Assembly: GCF_902498845.1 (NCBI RefSeq)
Contig: NZ_CABVLM010000010.1
Coordinates: 124,001-188,000, forward strand
Direction of reading: 5' to 3'
Source: Pseudoalteromonas rhizosphaerae
Lineage (GTDB): Bacteria; Pseudomonadota; Gammaproteobacteria; Enterobacterales; Alteromonadaceae
DNA: 64,000 bases
Within the stretch, counting starts at the first letter, position 1, and each line of letters starts with the position of its first letter. The notes beneath the pieces were generated by a model. That model ran no database searches. It had not been told where the DNA came from and saw only the letters and a list, made by a program, of their open reading frames with translations. Both the position numbers and the translations under genes were made by a program. This document shows positions 1 to 10,389 of the stretch, piece by piece.

Positions 1-2339
1 TAGCCTTGGTAATCAATCACAGCACCAGTGTCTACTACATACTCGTCTAAATATGTTGTATCTAAGCCTGCTTTCCAAGCTACACCTAATGCATCAAATG
101 AATACGCTAAGTTTAAATCAATACCTGATGTTTTTTCAGAACCGATATTACGTAACTGGTTATTAAATACTATACGGCCATCTGGACGTATAAATGCACC
201 GGTATTTTCACACAGTGTAGTACCTGTGCCGCTAGGATTAATACATTGATCAACAACGAATTGACTAGTGTAAGTACTGATCGCATTTTCAATTTCAATA
301 TCGTAGTAATCTACTGTCATTGAAAAGCCGCTAATCCACTCAGGCTCATACACGATACCGAATGTTAATGTATCAGCTTCTTCTGGAGTTAGAGCTGTAT
401 TACCACCAACAGTAACTTCAGCTTGATCGTCTGCGCCAGGGTAAGTTACACCATCATAAGATATTGCTTTACCTGAATACAATTCATCAACAGTAGGAGC
501 ACGGAAAGCCGTTGAACGCACAGCACGCATCATTAGCTCGTCTGTTGCTCTCCAAGTTAAACCTAACTTCCAAGTATTATCTGAACCAAAGGTGCTGTAA
601 TCAAAAGCACGAATTGCCGCACTTAATTCAACACTTTGCGCTAAAGGTGCATCTGCTAATAATGGAATTGCAAATTCGACATAAGCTTCATCAACATCAA
701 AGCCGCCACTTGTTGGATCGATACGAGGATCATTACCTAGACCTTGTGCAGCAATTGAGTCAGGATCTTGCCATGCTTTTTCTTGACGATGCTCTACGCC
801 AGCAGCAAATGCAGCATAACCTGCAGGTAGTTCAAACATCTCACCAGACAGTGAACCAGCAACGATAAATAACTGGCTGCCACCTGATTCTTGTTCTTTG
901 TAAATATAAGGATTTACATTTGCTTGAGCCCAATCAGCTTCATTTAAAGGATTAAATGTGCCAGCATCTACGGCCGCTTTTAACGCCGAAACATTGTGAA
1001 GATTGCTGGTTTTACTTACTGAATCGTTACGACCAAAATTTGCAGAAAGATCCCAAGAGTAATCATTAATTACACCTTCAGCACCAACAACTATGCGCAC
1101 AGTATCTACAGTTTGGGTGTAGTTACGAGTACCACTTTCGCTCATACGACGACGGTAGCTAATTGGGTCACCTGCAGCGTAGTTGGTTGGCGTTGTAACA
1201 TAATCACCATTTGCATCTTCTACAAACGCATTATTAACAACTTGACGTTTATCATACGTTTGGCCTAATAAGCTATTGCCCATAGTGCTTGGATCGTAGT
1301 TAAATGCAAAGTTAATTGGTTGTGGAGCTAACTGCTGCTCTGACCAACGTTTAGTATAAGTGAATTCACTGAAGAAACTTGTGTCGTCGGTAAGTTCATA
1401 TGTACCAAGACCCGTAATATTTAAACGATTCATTGGTGTATATAAATAGCTACTTTTTGAGTAGTTGTATGCATCAGCTGCTGTTGTGTAGCGATGTAAA
1501 GTACCGCCTAGTCCACTTAAACCACTGTCGTCAGCAACACCCGTCTTCTCTAATTCACCATCTTTATTTAAGATATCAGCCGTCACATTACTTTGAATGT
1601 GTCCACCTTCGCTGAATGAAGAACCACCACAATATAGGCCATTTGCGCCTTCTAGTAGTGGGCAGCTTGAGAAGTCACGATCACTTTGGCTTGCTTGGCC
1701 ACGATTAGTGTACTGAGCACCAAAAACAATATTACCTTTATCAAAAGAAGTACCAACTGTAAAATCAATTGAATTTTCAGTTGCATCATGCTTTGAAGTC
1801 ATTGCAGTGTTTACATTTAAATCTAAACCTTCAAAGTCATTTTTAAGGATGATGTTTACAACACCTGCCACAGCATCAGTACCATAAACAGCAGAAGCAC
1901 CATCTTTAAGTACTTCAATTTGCTTGATCATTGATACTGGAATAGTGTTTAAATCAACGGTAGACGCTGCACCAGTCCCTGAGTTGATCATACGACGACC
2001 GTTAACAAGCACTAAAGTACGTTGAGAACCTAAACCGCGAAGGTTAATCGATGCGTTACCGCCAGATCCATTATTAACACCAGGGTTTGTCATTGCGCCG
2101 CCTGTAGCGGTCATCTTTTGTAATACGCTATCGATGCTTGTTGCACCCATTGCTTTAATATCATCGGCGCCAATTAATGTAACTGGGCTAGCGGTTTCCA
2201 TATCTGAACGCTTAATGCGAGAACCCGTTACTTGAATTTTTTCGATAGTTTGCGCCGCATTTTCAGCTGCTGCTACTTGCATCGTTGAAAACATAGGAAT
2301 AGCTGTAACAACAGCTAAGCCAATCATAGATTTTTTCAT
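1..2339 (-). CDS. TonB-dependent outer-membrane receptor (C-terminus outside window)
   Basis: The minus frame opens with ATG at 2339 and stays open to the left edge, so about 779 residues are visible and the beta-barrel end is missing. A signal peptide (MKKSMIGLAVVTAIPMFS...) is followed by a typical plug domain: an early IQVTGSRI segment, then SVLQKM, INLRGLGSQRTLVLVNGRR and VLKDGASAVYGTDAVAGVVNI. These are hallmarks of receptors that import a substrate across the outer membrane using TonB/ExbBD energy. The substrate cannot be read from the sequence; no transporter or enzyme partner lies within the window. The gene stands alone with a long AT-rich upstream region. Confidence 0.93.
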   Translation of the reverse strand, partial: MKKSMIGLAVVTAIPMFSTMQVAAAENAAQTIEKIQVTGSRIKRSDMETASPVTLIGADDIKAMGATSIDSVLQKMTATGGAMTNPGVNNGSGGNASINLRGLGSQRTLVLVNGRRMINSGTGAASTVDLNTIPVSMIKQIEVLKDGASAVYGTDAVAGVVNIILKNDFEGLDLNVNTAMTSKHDATENSIDFTVGTSFDKGNIVFGAQYTNRGQASQSDRDFSSCPLLEGANGLYCGGSSFSEGGHIQSNVTADILNKDGELEKTGVADDSGLSGLGGTLHRYTTAADAYNYSKSSYLYTPMNRLNITGLGTYELTDDTSFFSEFTYTKRWSEQQLAPQPINFAFNYDPSTMGNSLLGQTYDKRQVVNNAFVEDANGDYVTTPTNYAAGDPISYRRRMSESGTRNYTQTVDTVRIVVGAEGVINDYSWDLSANFGRNDSVSKTSNLHNVSALKAAVDAGTFNPLNEADWAQANVNPYIYKEQESGGSQLFIVAGSLSGEMFELPAGYAAFAAGVEHRQEKAWQDPDSIAAQGLGNDPRIDPTSGGFDVDEAYVEFAIPLLADAPLAQSVELSAAIRAFDYSTFGSDNTWKLGLTWRATDELMMRAVRSTAFRAPTVDELYSGKAISYDGVTYPGADDQAEVTVGGNTALTPEEADTLTFGIVYEPEWISGFSMTVDYYDIEIENAISTYTSQFVVDQCINPSGTGTTLCENTGAFIRPDGRIVFNNQLRNIGSEKTSGIDLNLAYSFDALGVAWKAGLDTTYLDEYVVDTGAVIDYQG

Positions 2340-3162
2340 GTGAAACCCTACTTGTTGGAGAAATACCTTGCTCAGGTAGCGCTCGTTTTATTTGAGAATA
2401 TCGAGTCAGCGATGGCAACTTAGGCGGATTTAACTGAATGAAATCTGAATGAGTGGTCAATAATTATCTTTGCGATTATTGATAAACCTGCAACAGGTAC
2501 GTTAGTTAATGAATGTTTCATTGTTAACTACTTAATACAATTTAAATTCATAAACTTAAGAACAAACAAAAACATTTTAAACATGTATGAAATCAAACTG
2601 ATGGATTTTGTAATTATATGTAATTAACGTATAAAAATACCTAAATCAGAAAATTTCACAAGTTAATCACATCATTTTATTAAAACTGCAAAACTGACCA
2701 ACAACTGCTAACCATAGTTATGCAATAATTTTGCGTATTTAAGCTCTATGCAACTTTTTTGATAGCAATATAGTGGGGTTTAGCTTTGTTCATTGCAGCT
2801 TAATGTCAAAATAAGGTGGTTTTATGCGCACTCTATAAATTTTACTGAAAATATAAAAATTCAAGGCGAGACTTAAACTAGAAACCCTGATTTACAAATA
2901 GATACTCAACTTAATATTCAGCGTATTATTTCAGTAAATATTGCTTTGAAGTGTTTTGATGGGTTAAAGGTTCAATTAAAAAAATGGGTCCAGTGCATTA
3001 TTAATGCATGAAGTCAGCTAATACTTAGCTAATGAAGGTACCAAAATTTGCGTGTATAGATGGGTAGAATAGTTGATAACGAACGTTCGTAACTCTATAC
3101 CCTAAGCTTCGGATAGCAAACTTCTTAACCAACACTCCGATTTGATATGGATTAAACTGATA
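2340..3162. other. Long AT-rich intergenic region upstream of the TonB-dependent receptor
   Basis: About 820 bases with no convincing gene in either strand. It should contain the receptor promoter. Two short perfect inverted repeats are visible: TGCATTA-t-TAATGCA at 2994-3008 and the 12-base palindrome ACGAACGTTCGT at 3079-3090. Either could be an operator, but no regulator can be assigned. A short open frame on the minus strand at 2263-2460 overlaps the receptor start in another frame and is not credible. Confidence 0.5.
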
Positions 3163-3585
3163 TCAATAAGTCGCATCAAAGTAATAAAATATCTGCTTAA
3201 GTTGGCCCTGTGGATTTTTAACTTCGAGTGTCAACTTCCAGGTCATATTGCGCTCGGAACAAATGCCAACCATACCTTGCGCGACTAAAATATCATTACG
3301 CGGCTCAAAAAACACTGGAATATATCCCATATACATAGTGATACCTTCAAGCTTAGCACTGTGAACTAACAATGTGCTTGGTAACGATAAATGTATTTCA
3401 AAAGGCGTCTCTGGTGTTATTTGTTGCTCACTCAACCAAATTTTCACCTGATTATCATACTCGCATAACTGATTTGGCCGACAACTTGCATCTTGAGTTT
3501 GCGCTTCTATACTTAGCGGTTGTGGGCCACACGCCATTAACATATGCAATGCGCTTAAAAACACAACTAAAAGCTTAATTGGCAT
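3163..3585 (-). CDS. Small hypothetical lipoprotein next to the cbb3 oxidase locus
   Basis: A 140-residue protein with an N-terminal hydrophobic segment ending in a lipobox-like LMAC-G at about residues 16-20, so it is probably an anchored lipoprotein. The rest has scattered cysteines (SC, LC, IC) and a beta-rich look. I do not recognise the family. It is transcribed divergently from ccoN, which starts 340 bases away, so a link with the respiratory genes is possible but only positional. Confidence 0.6.
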   Translation of the reverse strand: MPIKLLVVFLSALHMLMACGPQPLSIEAQTQDASCRPNQLCEYDNQVKIWLSEQQITPETPFEIHLSLPSTLLVHSAKLEGITMYMGYIPVFFEPRNDILVAQGMVGICSERNMTWKLTLEVKNPQGQLKQIFYYFDATY

Positions 3586-3709
3586 AGTATTCCTTAGATA
3601 AATTAAAGGCCGATACTAATCAGCGTACTGTTAAAATACAACCACTGAACAAAATTCTTACACAAATGTACAAAAGTGTGTCAAAAAATAGCCAACTGCA
3701 TGTGAAAAA

Positions 3710-3723
3710 TTGATTGATGTCAT
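3710..3723 (+). promoter_or_regulatory. Possible FNR/CRP-type site upstream of ccoN
   Basis: The sequence TTGAT-tgat-GTCAT has one perfect FNR half-site (TTGAT) and a second half matching three of five positions of ATCAA. It lies about 200 bases upstream of ccoN. FNR control of cbb3 oxidase operons is well known in related bacteria, and an fnr homologue lies 7 kb downstream. The second half-site is weak, so this is tentative. Confidence 0.35.
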
Positions 3724-3924
3724 AATTTTATGCAATTGACCTATCTTTTTTAGGCCAAAAATTTTATCATTTCCCCGCAAAAATAAGGGTTTCTCGAGTT
3801 TGTTTTCTGAAGCAGTCAAGGCATTGAGGGTTTTTTGATAACATACTTGAGAATAATAGTAGGCCCCACTTTATAAAGTGGGTAATTCATTTCTAAACGC
3901 ATTTATTGCAGCGGAAGCCAGAAA

Positions 3925-5358
3925 ATGAGCCAAACAGTAGCATCACAAACTGAGTACAACTATAAGGTTGTACGCCAATTCGCTATTATGACAGTGATTT
4001 GGGGCATCGTTGGCATGAGTATTGGGGTTCTGATTGCTGCCCAATTAGCTTGGCCAGCACTTAACTTTGATACACCATGGTTAACATACTCTCGACTACG
4101 TCCGTTACACACGAACGCAGTTATTTTCGCATTTGGTACCAGTGCACTTTTTGCAACATCTTATTATGTTGTTCAACGTACTTGTCAAACGCGCCTTCTT
4201 TCCGACAAATTAGCCGCCTTTACATTTTGGGGCTGGCAGTTAGTTATCGTACTTGCGGTTATCACTCTACCTCTAGGTATAACAAGTTCAAAAGAATATG
4301 CTGAGCTTGAGTGGCCAATCGATATTCTAATCGCTATTGTCTGGGTTACCTATGCAGTTGTATTTATGGGCACCATTGCTAAACGTAAAGTGTCTCATAT
4401 CTATGTTGCTAACTGGTTCTATGCTGGCTTTATCATTACTGTTGCAGTACTTCATATTGTTAACAGCATGGCAGTACCAGTATCACTGACTAAATCATAC
4501 TCAATCTACGCCGGTGCAGTAGATGCTATGGTTCAGTGGTGGTACGGTCATAACGCTGTAGGTTTCCTATTAACAGCTGGTTTCTTGGGTATGATGTATT
4601 ATTTCGTGCCTAAACAAGCTGGTCGTCCAGTTTATTCATACCGTTTATCTGTTGTTCACTTTTGGGCATTAATATCACTGTATATCTGGGCTGGTCCTCA
4701 CCACTTACACTACACTGCACTTCCTGATTGGACACAAAGTTTAGGTATGGTGATGTCAATCATCTTATTCGTTCCATCTTGGGGCGGTATGATCAACGGT
4801 ATCATGACGTTATCTGGTGCATGGCATAAACTACGTACTGATCCAGTACTACGTTTCTTAGTTGTATCGTTGTCTTTCTATGGTATGTCGACCTTCGAAG
4901 GCCCAATGATGGCAATTAAATCAGTTAATGCTCTTTCTCATTACACTGATTGGACTGTTGGCCACGTTCACTCTGGTGCGCTTGGTTGGGTTGCAATGAT
5001 TTCTATCGGTGCTATTTACCACCTTATCCCTGCGTTATTTTCACAAGGTCGTATGTATAGCGTGAAACTTGTTAATACACACTTCTGGTTACACACTGTG
5101 GGTGTTGTACTTTACATTGTAGCAATGTGGATCTCAGGTGTTATGCAAGGTCTAATGTGGCGTGCAGTAAATGCCGACGGTACATTAATGTACAGCTTTG
5201 TACAGTCGCTACAAGCATCACATCCTTTCTATGTTATGCGCTTCTTAGGCGGTGTGTTCATCGTCACAGGCATGCTGGTTATGGCTTATAACGTTTACCG
5301 TACAATTTCAGCGAAGAATGACTCGTTGAAATTAGATGCGCAAGCACAATTAGCATAA
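3925..5358 (+). CDS. ccoN: cbb3-type cytochrome c oxidase subunit I
   Basis: Catalytic subunit of the high-affinity cbb3 terminal oxidase in the inner membrane. At 477 residues it has the normal length, with about twelve hydrophobic segments. Heme and copper ligand motifs are present: [13 protein letters not shown] near residue 60, [10 protein letters not shown] near 210, the GPHHLHY pair near 256, [11 protein letters not shown] near 347 and HFWLHTVG near 390. A purine-rich ribosome site (gcggaagcc) precedes ATG 3925. First gene of ccoNOQP; ccoO follows after 9 bases. Confidence 0.97.
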   Translation: MSQTVASQTEYNYKVVRQFAIMTVIWGIVGMSIGVLIAAQLAWPALNFDTPWLTYSRLRPLHTNAVIFAFGTSALFATSYYVVQRTCQTRLLSDKLAAFTFWGWQLVIVLAVITLPLGITSSKEYAELEWPIDILIAIVWVTYAVVFMGTIAKRKVSHIYVANWFYAGFIITVAVLHIVNSMAVPVSLTKSYSIYAGAVDAMVQWWYGHNAVGFLLTAGFLGMMYYFVPKQAGRPVYSYRLSVVHFWALISLYIWAGPHHLHYTALPDWTQSLGMVMSIILFVPSWGGMINGIMTLSGAWHKLRTDPVLRFLVVSLSFYGMSTFEGPMMAIKSVNALSHYTDWTVGHVHSGALGWVAMISIGAIYHLIPALFSQGRMYSVKLVNTHFWLHTVGVVLYIVAMWISGVMQGLMWRAVNADGTLMYSFVQSLQASHPFYVMRFLGGVFIVTGMLVMAYNVYRTISAKNDSLKLDAQAQLA

Positions 5359-5367
5359 CGGAGTGAG

Positions 5368-6045
5368 ATGATGAGCAATAAAAATTCACAAAACAAACAT
5401 GAAATAGTCGAAAAAAATATCGGCCTTATGGCTATCTTGACTGTTTTTGCTATCAGCTTCGGCGCATTAGTAGAGATCACTCCACTGATGTTCCAAGACG
5501 ATACAACAAAGCCAGTGGATGGTTTACGTCCACTAAACGCGCTGGAAATGGAAGGTCGCGATATCTATGTGCGTGAAGGTTGTTATAACTGTCACTCACA
5601 AATGATCCGCCCTTTCCGTGATGAAGTAGAACGTTACGGTCACTACTCTGTTGCTGGTGAATCAGTATGGGATCACCCATTTCAATGGGGTTCTAAACGT
5701 ACTGGTCCTGACCTAGCACGCGTAGGTAAACGTTACTCGGATGACTGGCATTATGCTCACTTAGTGAATCCACGTGCTGTGGTTCCTGAGTCAAACATGC
5801 CAGGTTTCCCTTGGTTAGCAGAGGATCGTGTTGACACTAGCCTTACTCTGAAAAAGCTTAAAATTTTCCGTGATACATTTGCTATTAATCCACAAAACCC
5901 AGCTCACCCTGGTTTAGGATATGGTAGTGATGAAGAACTAATCGCTGATGTTGCTAAAGTTGATGCAATGAATGACGGTAAAGGTGCGACAGAAATACAA
6001 GCCCTTATCGCTTATTTGCAACAACTTGGCACGCACTTGAAGTAA
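5368..6045 (+). CDS. ccoO: cbb3-type cytochrome c oxidase, monoheme subunit II
   Basis: A 225-residue membrane-anchored cytochrome c. One transmembrane helix spans about residues 18-42, followed by the heme c motif CYNCH at residues 72-76 and a likely methionine ligand in ESNMPGFPW. It passes electrons from CcoP to CcoN. Two adjacent ATG codons begin the gene behind a good ribosome site (GGAGTGAG). It is 9 bases behind ccoN and 6 bases ahead of ccoQ, in one operon. Confidence 0.97.
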   Translation: MMSNKNSQNKHEIVEKNIGLMAILTVFAISFGALVEITPLMFQDDTTKPVDGLRPLNALEMEGRDIYVREGCYNCHSQMIRPFRDEVERYGHYSVAGESVWDHPFQWGSKRTGPDLARVGKRYSDDWHYAHLVNPRAVVPESNMPGFPWLAEDRVDTSLTLKKLKIFRDTFAINPQNPAHPGLGYGSDEELIADVAKVDAMNDGKGATEIQALIAYLQQLGTHLK

Positions 6046-6051
6046 TTAATT

Positions 6052-6237
6052 ATGGATTACGGAACATACAGAGGCATTTTAACTCTGGTAATTTTAGTAC
6101 TATTTATTGTCATTGTTGTGTGGGCATATAGCAAGCGTAGTAAAACTCGTTTTAAAGACGCCGCTAATGTCATCTTTGAAGATGAGAAAAAACACAACGA
6201 TACAATCTCTAACGAGGAAAAGGGGTCTGAGAAATGA
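6052..6237 (+). CDS. ccoQ: cbb3-type oxidase small subunit CcoQ/FixQ
   Basis: A 61-residue protein with one N-terminal transmembrane helix (about residues 8-26) and a charged, lysine/glutamate-rich cytoplasmic tail, the usual form of CcoQ, which stabilises the oxidase complex. It sits between ccoO and ccoP as expected. Its stop overlaps the ccoP start by four bases (ATGA), indicating translational coupling. Confidence 0.93.
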   Translation: MDYGTYRGILTLVILVLFIVIVVWAYSKRSKTRFKDAANVIFEDEKKHNDTISNEEKGSEK

Positions 6238-7199
6238 CTAGCTTTTGGAGTATATGGGTTATTGTATTAACCCTTGCATGCTTATTTATCATTTTTGGCT
6301 TACTAGTGTGGAATTTAACAAACTACACTGGTGTTAAAGAAGGTGAAAGCTGCGGGCACGAATTTGATGGTATTGAAGAACTAAATAATCCGCTACCTAA
6401 GTGGTGGACTTACATGTTCTTTGCAACATTTGTATGGTCAGTTTACTACTTAGCAGCATACCCAGGTTTAGGTAATTGGGAAGGTATTGCTAAATGGAGT
6501 AGCTCTAACCAAGGTATTACCTCTTTAGCTGAATCTAAAAAAGCAATTGAAGAAGCCAAAGCGAATGGTGAATTTGTAAAGCTTGATAAAGAATATGAAG
6601 CTGCAGATGAGCGTTTTGGTCCTATTTTTGCCGCTTATGCTCAGCAAGATATCGAAACGCTTGTTACTGATGAAAAAGCACTGGAAATTGGCCAGCGTTT
6701 ATTCGCACAAAACTGTTCGCAGTGTCATGGTTCTGATGCCCGTGGTGGTCAAGGCTTCCCTAACCTAACTGATAAAGATTGGTTGTACGGTGGCACGCCA
6801 GATAAAATCAAAGAAACACTGTTACATGGTCGTATTGCTGCAATGCCACCTTGGGGTGCTGCATTGGGTGAGCAAGGCGTTAAAGAAATGACTGCTCATG
6901 TACTAAGTTTATCAGGTCGTACCGTTAACCAAAAAGACGCAGCCGCAGGTGCAGCTAAGTTTGCAATGTGTGCCGCGTGTCATGGTGCTGATGGTAAAGG
7001 TTCAGTTGCACATAATTTACCGTTTGGTGCACCTAACTTAACTGATAACATCTGGCTATATGGTGGTTCTCAACGTGCTGTTGAAGAAACACTTAACAAC
7101 GGTCGTGCCGGTGTTATGCCAGCTTGGAAAGACATTTTAGGTGAAGAAAAAATTCATCTATTAACTGCATACGTTTATAGTTTATCGCAAGATAAATAA
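6234..7199 (+). CDS. ccoP: cbb3-type cytochrome c oxidase, diheme subunit III
   Basis: A 321-residue diheme cytochrome c. Two N-terminal hydrophobic segments (about residues 5-28 and 58-78) are followed by two heme-binding domains with CSQCH at about 161-165 and CAACH at about 246-250; the PPWG and MPAW segments supply likely methionine ligands. It accepts electrons from soluble or membrane cytochromes and passes them to CcoO. Last gene before a strong terminator. Confidence 0.96.
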   Translation: MTSFWSIWVIVLTLACLFIIFGLLVWNLTNYTGVKEGESCGHEFDGIEELNNPLPKWWTYMFFATFVWSVYYLAAYPGLGNWEGIAKWSSSNQGITSLAESKKAIEEAKANGEFVKLDKEYEAADERFGPIFAAYAQQDIETLVTDEKALEIGQRLFAQNCSQCHGSDARGGQGFPNLTDKDWLYGGTPDKIKETLLHGRIAAMPPWGAALGEQGVKEMTAHVLSLSGRTVNQKDAAAGAAKFAMCAACHGADGKGSVAHNLPFGAPNLTDNIWLYGGSQRAVEETLNNGRAGVMPAWKDILGEEKIHLLTAYVYSLSQDK

Positions 7200-7263
7200 C
7201 TAAAACGTTAATAGAATGTTTATATTTTAATGTTTTAATTCAATAGATTAATTCAGATCAAAA

Positions 7264-7291
7264 AAGCCTCCATCTGGAGGCTTTTTTTTAG
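7264..7291 (+). terminator. Rho-independent terminator after ccoNOQP
   Basis: The stem AGCCTCCA-tc-TGGAGGCT is followed by a run of T residues and lies about 65 bases after the ccoP stop. A short A-run precedes the stem, so it may work in both directions. It separates the structural operon from the assembly genes that follow. Confidence 0.9.
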
Positions 7292-7347
7292 TTTTTTCAA
7301 CTTAAATCCTATAAAATGCCCTTATCGTAAACTAATTAAGTGTATTT

Positions 7348-7839
7348 ATGACCCCTACTCCTTGGTATAAAAATTTCTGGCCGTGGTTCTTAATCTTTTT
7401 TCCGCTAGTTGCCATCATTGGTTGTATTTCCCTTTTTATAACTGCGATCGGCAATGGTCCTGATATGGTGGTTGATGATTACTATAAAAAAGGCAAAGCA
7501 ATTAACTTAGAACTGAGCAAATTCGAGAAAGCTAAAGCGTTATATTTACATGGTGACTTGCTAATCGAAGCTGATAAAGTCAGATTTAAATTCAATAAGG
7601 GGGACACCAGTAATATCCACTCATTAAAACTATCGTTTTATCACCGAACGATTCAGGCTCATGACTTTAGTACTCATTTAACCCCAAATGCGAATGGTGA
7701 ATTTACAGCAATTGTCGAACCATATACTGATGGTGCTTATACTGTATTTATTGAGCCGATAGACGGTAGCTGGAAATTAAAAGAAAACATCACTTTGCCA
7801 AGTGAGCAAAGTATTGCCATAAGTCCTGAATATAAGTAG
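7348..7839 (+). CDS. fixH: FixH family cbb3 oxidase assembly protein
   Basis: A 163-residue protein with one N-terminal transmembrane helix (WPWFLIFFPLVAIIGCISLF), the conserved segment around GPDMVVDDYYKKGKAIN and a periplasmic domain. FixH/CcoH proteins act with CcoI and CcoS in assembly of cbb3 oxidase and its copper centre. The gene ends 10 bases before ccoI, so fixH-ccoI-ccoS form one unit. Confidence 0.92.
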   Translation: MTPTPWYKNFWPWFLIFFPLVAIIGCISLFITAIGNGPDMVVDDYYKKGKAINLELSKFEKAKALYLHGDLLIEADKVRFKFNKGDTSNIHSLKLSFYHRTIQAHDFSTHLTPNANGEFTAIVEPYTDGAYTVFIEPIDGSWKLKENITLPSEQSIAISPEYK

Positions 7840-7849
7840 TCACCCCATC

Positions 7850-10225
7850 ATGTCTAATAACTGCTTTCATTGCCTTGAAAGTGTACCATCGGGTTTTAAC
7901 GCTACTGTTGTTATAGACGGTAGCGCGCAACCGATGTGTTGCATAGGCTGTCAAACCGTTGCCGAGACGATTGTTGCTCAAGGCATGACCGATTATTATA
8001 AATTCAGAACCGTGCGCGCTGGTAAAGTAGAACAGCTAGTTCCTGAGCAATTAGCATTTATTAGTAGTTACGATAACCCAGATATTCAAGACGAGTTTAT
8101 TTCTCAAACCAACGATATCAGTGAAGTGTTATTGACCGTTGAAGGGATCACTTGCGCTGCCTGTGCATGGTTGATTGAAAGGCAACTGTTAAACATACCC
8201 GCAATCAAACGCGTTGACGTAAATACATCAACAAACCGCGCGATGATCCAATGGCATAAAGATCAGACACCATTAAGCGACATTATCAAATCGTTATTAG
8301 AAATTGGCTACAAGGCCTACCCGTTTCAAGTCGATGTTGAAGCAAGTCAAAAGCAGCTAGTTGCCAAAGCGTATATACGCAGGCTCGGCGTAGCAGGCTT
8401 AATGACCATGCAGGTGATGATGTTTGCTTTCGCCATGTACTTTGGCATGTTTTCTGGTATGGAAGAAAACTTTGAACAGTATTTTCGATGGATCAGCTTA
8501 ATACTCGCTTCACCGGTTATTTTATACAGTGCTATGCCCTTTTTAACCAATGCAATTAATGGCTTAAAAGCCAAGCAGTTAAACATGGATCTTCCTGTAT
8601 CCCTGGCTATTTTTGGCGCATATGGCGCAAGTAGTTACGCCACCGTGATGGCCGTGGGTGAAGTGTATTTTGAATCAATTTGTATGTTCACCTTCTTATT
8701 ATTGCTAGGTAAATATTTAGAGTTCCGAGCTCGTCTTAAAGCCAGTGAGTTTACTGCTAACTTACAAAAGTTATTACCACTTACAGCCCGTACTTTGGAT
8801 GAAAACGGCCACGAACATATTATTGCAGCTAAAAAATTAAAACTCGGTGACCGAGTCTTAATTAAAGCCGGGGAAACAATTCCAGCAGATGGTGTTATTT
8901 GCACTGGCAGCACCACCGTTGATGAAGCAATGATGACAGGTGAGCATTTACCAGTTAATAAGTACATCGATCATCAAGTTTTTGCCGGTACCGTAAATCA
9001 TGATGGTGTAATTGAAATTCTTATCAACAAAATTGGTCAAAACACTCTTTTAAACCAAATAATTAAACTGCAGCACAGTGCGCTTGCCACCCGTCCTAAA
9101 CTGGTGGAAATCACCGACAAAGTGGCGCAATGGTTTGTTGCCTGTTTGCTGGTATTTGCTTCACTTACCGCCATCGGCTGGTATCAAGTTGACCCTGAAC
9201 ATGCCTTTTGGATCACCATTGCGGTCCTTGTTGCAACTTGCCCATGTGCGCTAAGTTTAGCAATTCCAACCGCCTTAACCTGCGCGGTGGCTACCTTAAC
9301 CCGCAAAGGGATACTCATTAAGCAGTCTCATGTGCTAGAAACACTACCACAATTAACGCGCGTTGCTTTTGATAAAACAGGCACGTTAACACAGGGGCGT
9401 TTTAGCCTAGATGCTGTGGACTTATTAGCAAATTCTTTATCTAAAAAACAGATTTTGGCTCTTGCAGCGCAACTTGAAAGTTACTCCGAACACCCTATAG
9501 CGACTGCATTTAATGAGTTTACACCCGCACAGCGCGACTTAACGAATATTAAAATTCTTCCTGGCTGTGGCATCACCGGTGAAGATAACAATCATAACTA
9601 TGCAATTGGTAAAAGTGGTTGGTTCAACAGTAAAAAAAGTAATGCTCAAGCAACGTTCTACATTGATCAACAACCAGTTGCTAACTTTTACTTTGTAGAT
9701 GAAGTAAAAAGTAATGCGGCAAACTTAATCACCTCTTTGCAACAGCAAGGCTTAACCTGTCACATGCTAACTGGGGACGCCTCAAATGCAGGGCAACAAA
9801 TTGCTAAGAAGCTCAAACTTGATAGCTTTAAAGTAGGCTGTCTACCAGAGGATAAACAGAGCGAAGTGAAGCTGTGGTCAAGCCAAGGTGAAATTGTTGC
9901 TATGGTAGGAGATGGTGTCAACGACAGTCCAGTGTTTAATAGCGCGCATTTATCTATCGCAATGGAAACCGGCGCTGATATTTCCAAAAACACCGCCGAT
10001 GTGGTATTACTCAATAGTGATTTAGCCGCTATCGAGCATTTATTGACGGTATCGAAAAAAACACGCCGAATAATAAAGCAAAATTTAGCGCTTTCATTGC
10101 TCTATAATGGTTCAATCTTACCGCTTGCGGCATTAGGCCTAGTTGCACCTTGGATGGCTGTGATTGGGATGTCTGCCAGTTCCATCATTGTGATCAGTAA
10201 CTCACTAAGGTTATTAAAATTATGA
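7850..10225 (+). CDS. ccoI: Copper-transporting P1B-type ATPase for oxidase assembly
   Basis: A 791-residue heavy-metal ATPase of the CcoI/FixI type, which exports copper used to build the CuB centre of cbb3 oxidase. In order: an N-terminal cysteine cluster (NCFHC ... CCIGC), a metal-binding domain with CAAC at about 102-105, transmembrane helices, the intramembrane CPC motif near 464, the phosphorylated aspartate in DKTGTLT near 507, and GDGVNDSP in the hinge. Its stop overlaps the ccoS start (ATGA). Confidence 0.96.
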   Translation: MSNNCFHCLESVPSGFNATVVIDGSAQPMCCIGCQTVAETIVAQGMTDYYKFRTVRAGKVEQLVPEQLAFISSYDNPDIQDEFISQTNDISEVLLTVEGITCAACAWLIERQLLNIPAIKRVDVNTSTNRAMIQWHKDQTPLSDIIKSLLEIGYKAYPFQVDVEASQKQLVAKAYIRRLGVAGLMTMQVMMFAFAMYFGMFSGMEENFEQYFRWISLILASPVILYSAMPFLTNAINGLKAKQLNMDLPVSLAIFGAYGASSYATVMAVGEVYFESICMFTFLLLLGKYLEFRARLKASEFTANLQKLLPLTARTLDENGHEHIIAAKKLKLGDRVLIKAGETIPADGVICTGSTTVDEAMMTGEHLPVNKYIDHQVFAGTVNHDGVIEILINKIGQNTLLNQIIKLQHSALATRPKLVEITDKVAQWFVACLLVFASLTAIGWYQVDPEHAFWITIAVLVATCPCALSLAIPTALTCAVATLTRKGILIKQSHVLETLPQLTRVAFDKTGTLTQGRFSLDAVDLLANSLSKKQILALAAQLESYSEHPIATAFNEFTPAQRDLTNIKILPGCGITGEDNNHNYAIGKSGWFNSKKSNAQATFYIDQQPVANFYFVDEVKSNAANLITSLQQQGLTCHMLTGDASNAGQQIAKKLKLDSFKVGCLPEDKQSEVKLWSSQGEIVAMVGDGVNDSPVFNSAHLSIAMETGADISKNTADVVLLNSDLAAIEHLLTVSKKTRRIIKQNLALSLLYNGSILPLAALGLVAPWMAVIGMSASSIIVISNSLRLLKL

Positions 10226-10389
10226 GTATAATTTATATTCTAGTTCCAATTGCTATTTTATTTGTACTGATCGCGATTGGAGTGTTTTTTTGGGCCGTTC
10301 GCGGTGAACAATTTTCAGATTTAAACAAACAAGGCCATAGCATTTTGTTTGAAGATGATAAAGAGCAGCATAAAAAAAGTAATGATTGA
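10222..10389 (+). CDS. ccoS: cbb3 oxidase maturation protein CcoS/FixS
   Basis: A 55-residue protein beginning MSIIYILVPIAILFVLIA, with one transmembrane helix and the conserved WAVRxxQFxDL segment followed by an acidic/basic tail, diagnostic of CcoS. Start and stop codons are shared with its neighbours: it begins inside the ccoI stop and its last codons overlap the start of the next gene at 10382. CcoS is needed for cofactor insertion into the oxidase. Confidence 0.93.
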   Translation: MSIIYILVPIAILFVLIAIGVFFWAVRGEQFSDLNKQGHSILFEDDKEQHKKSND

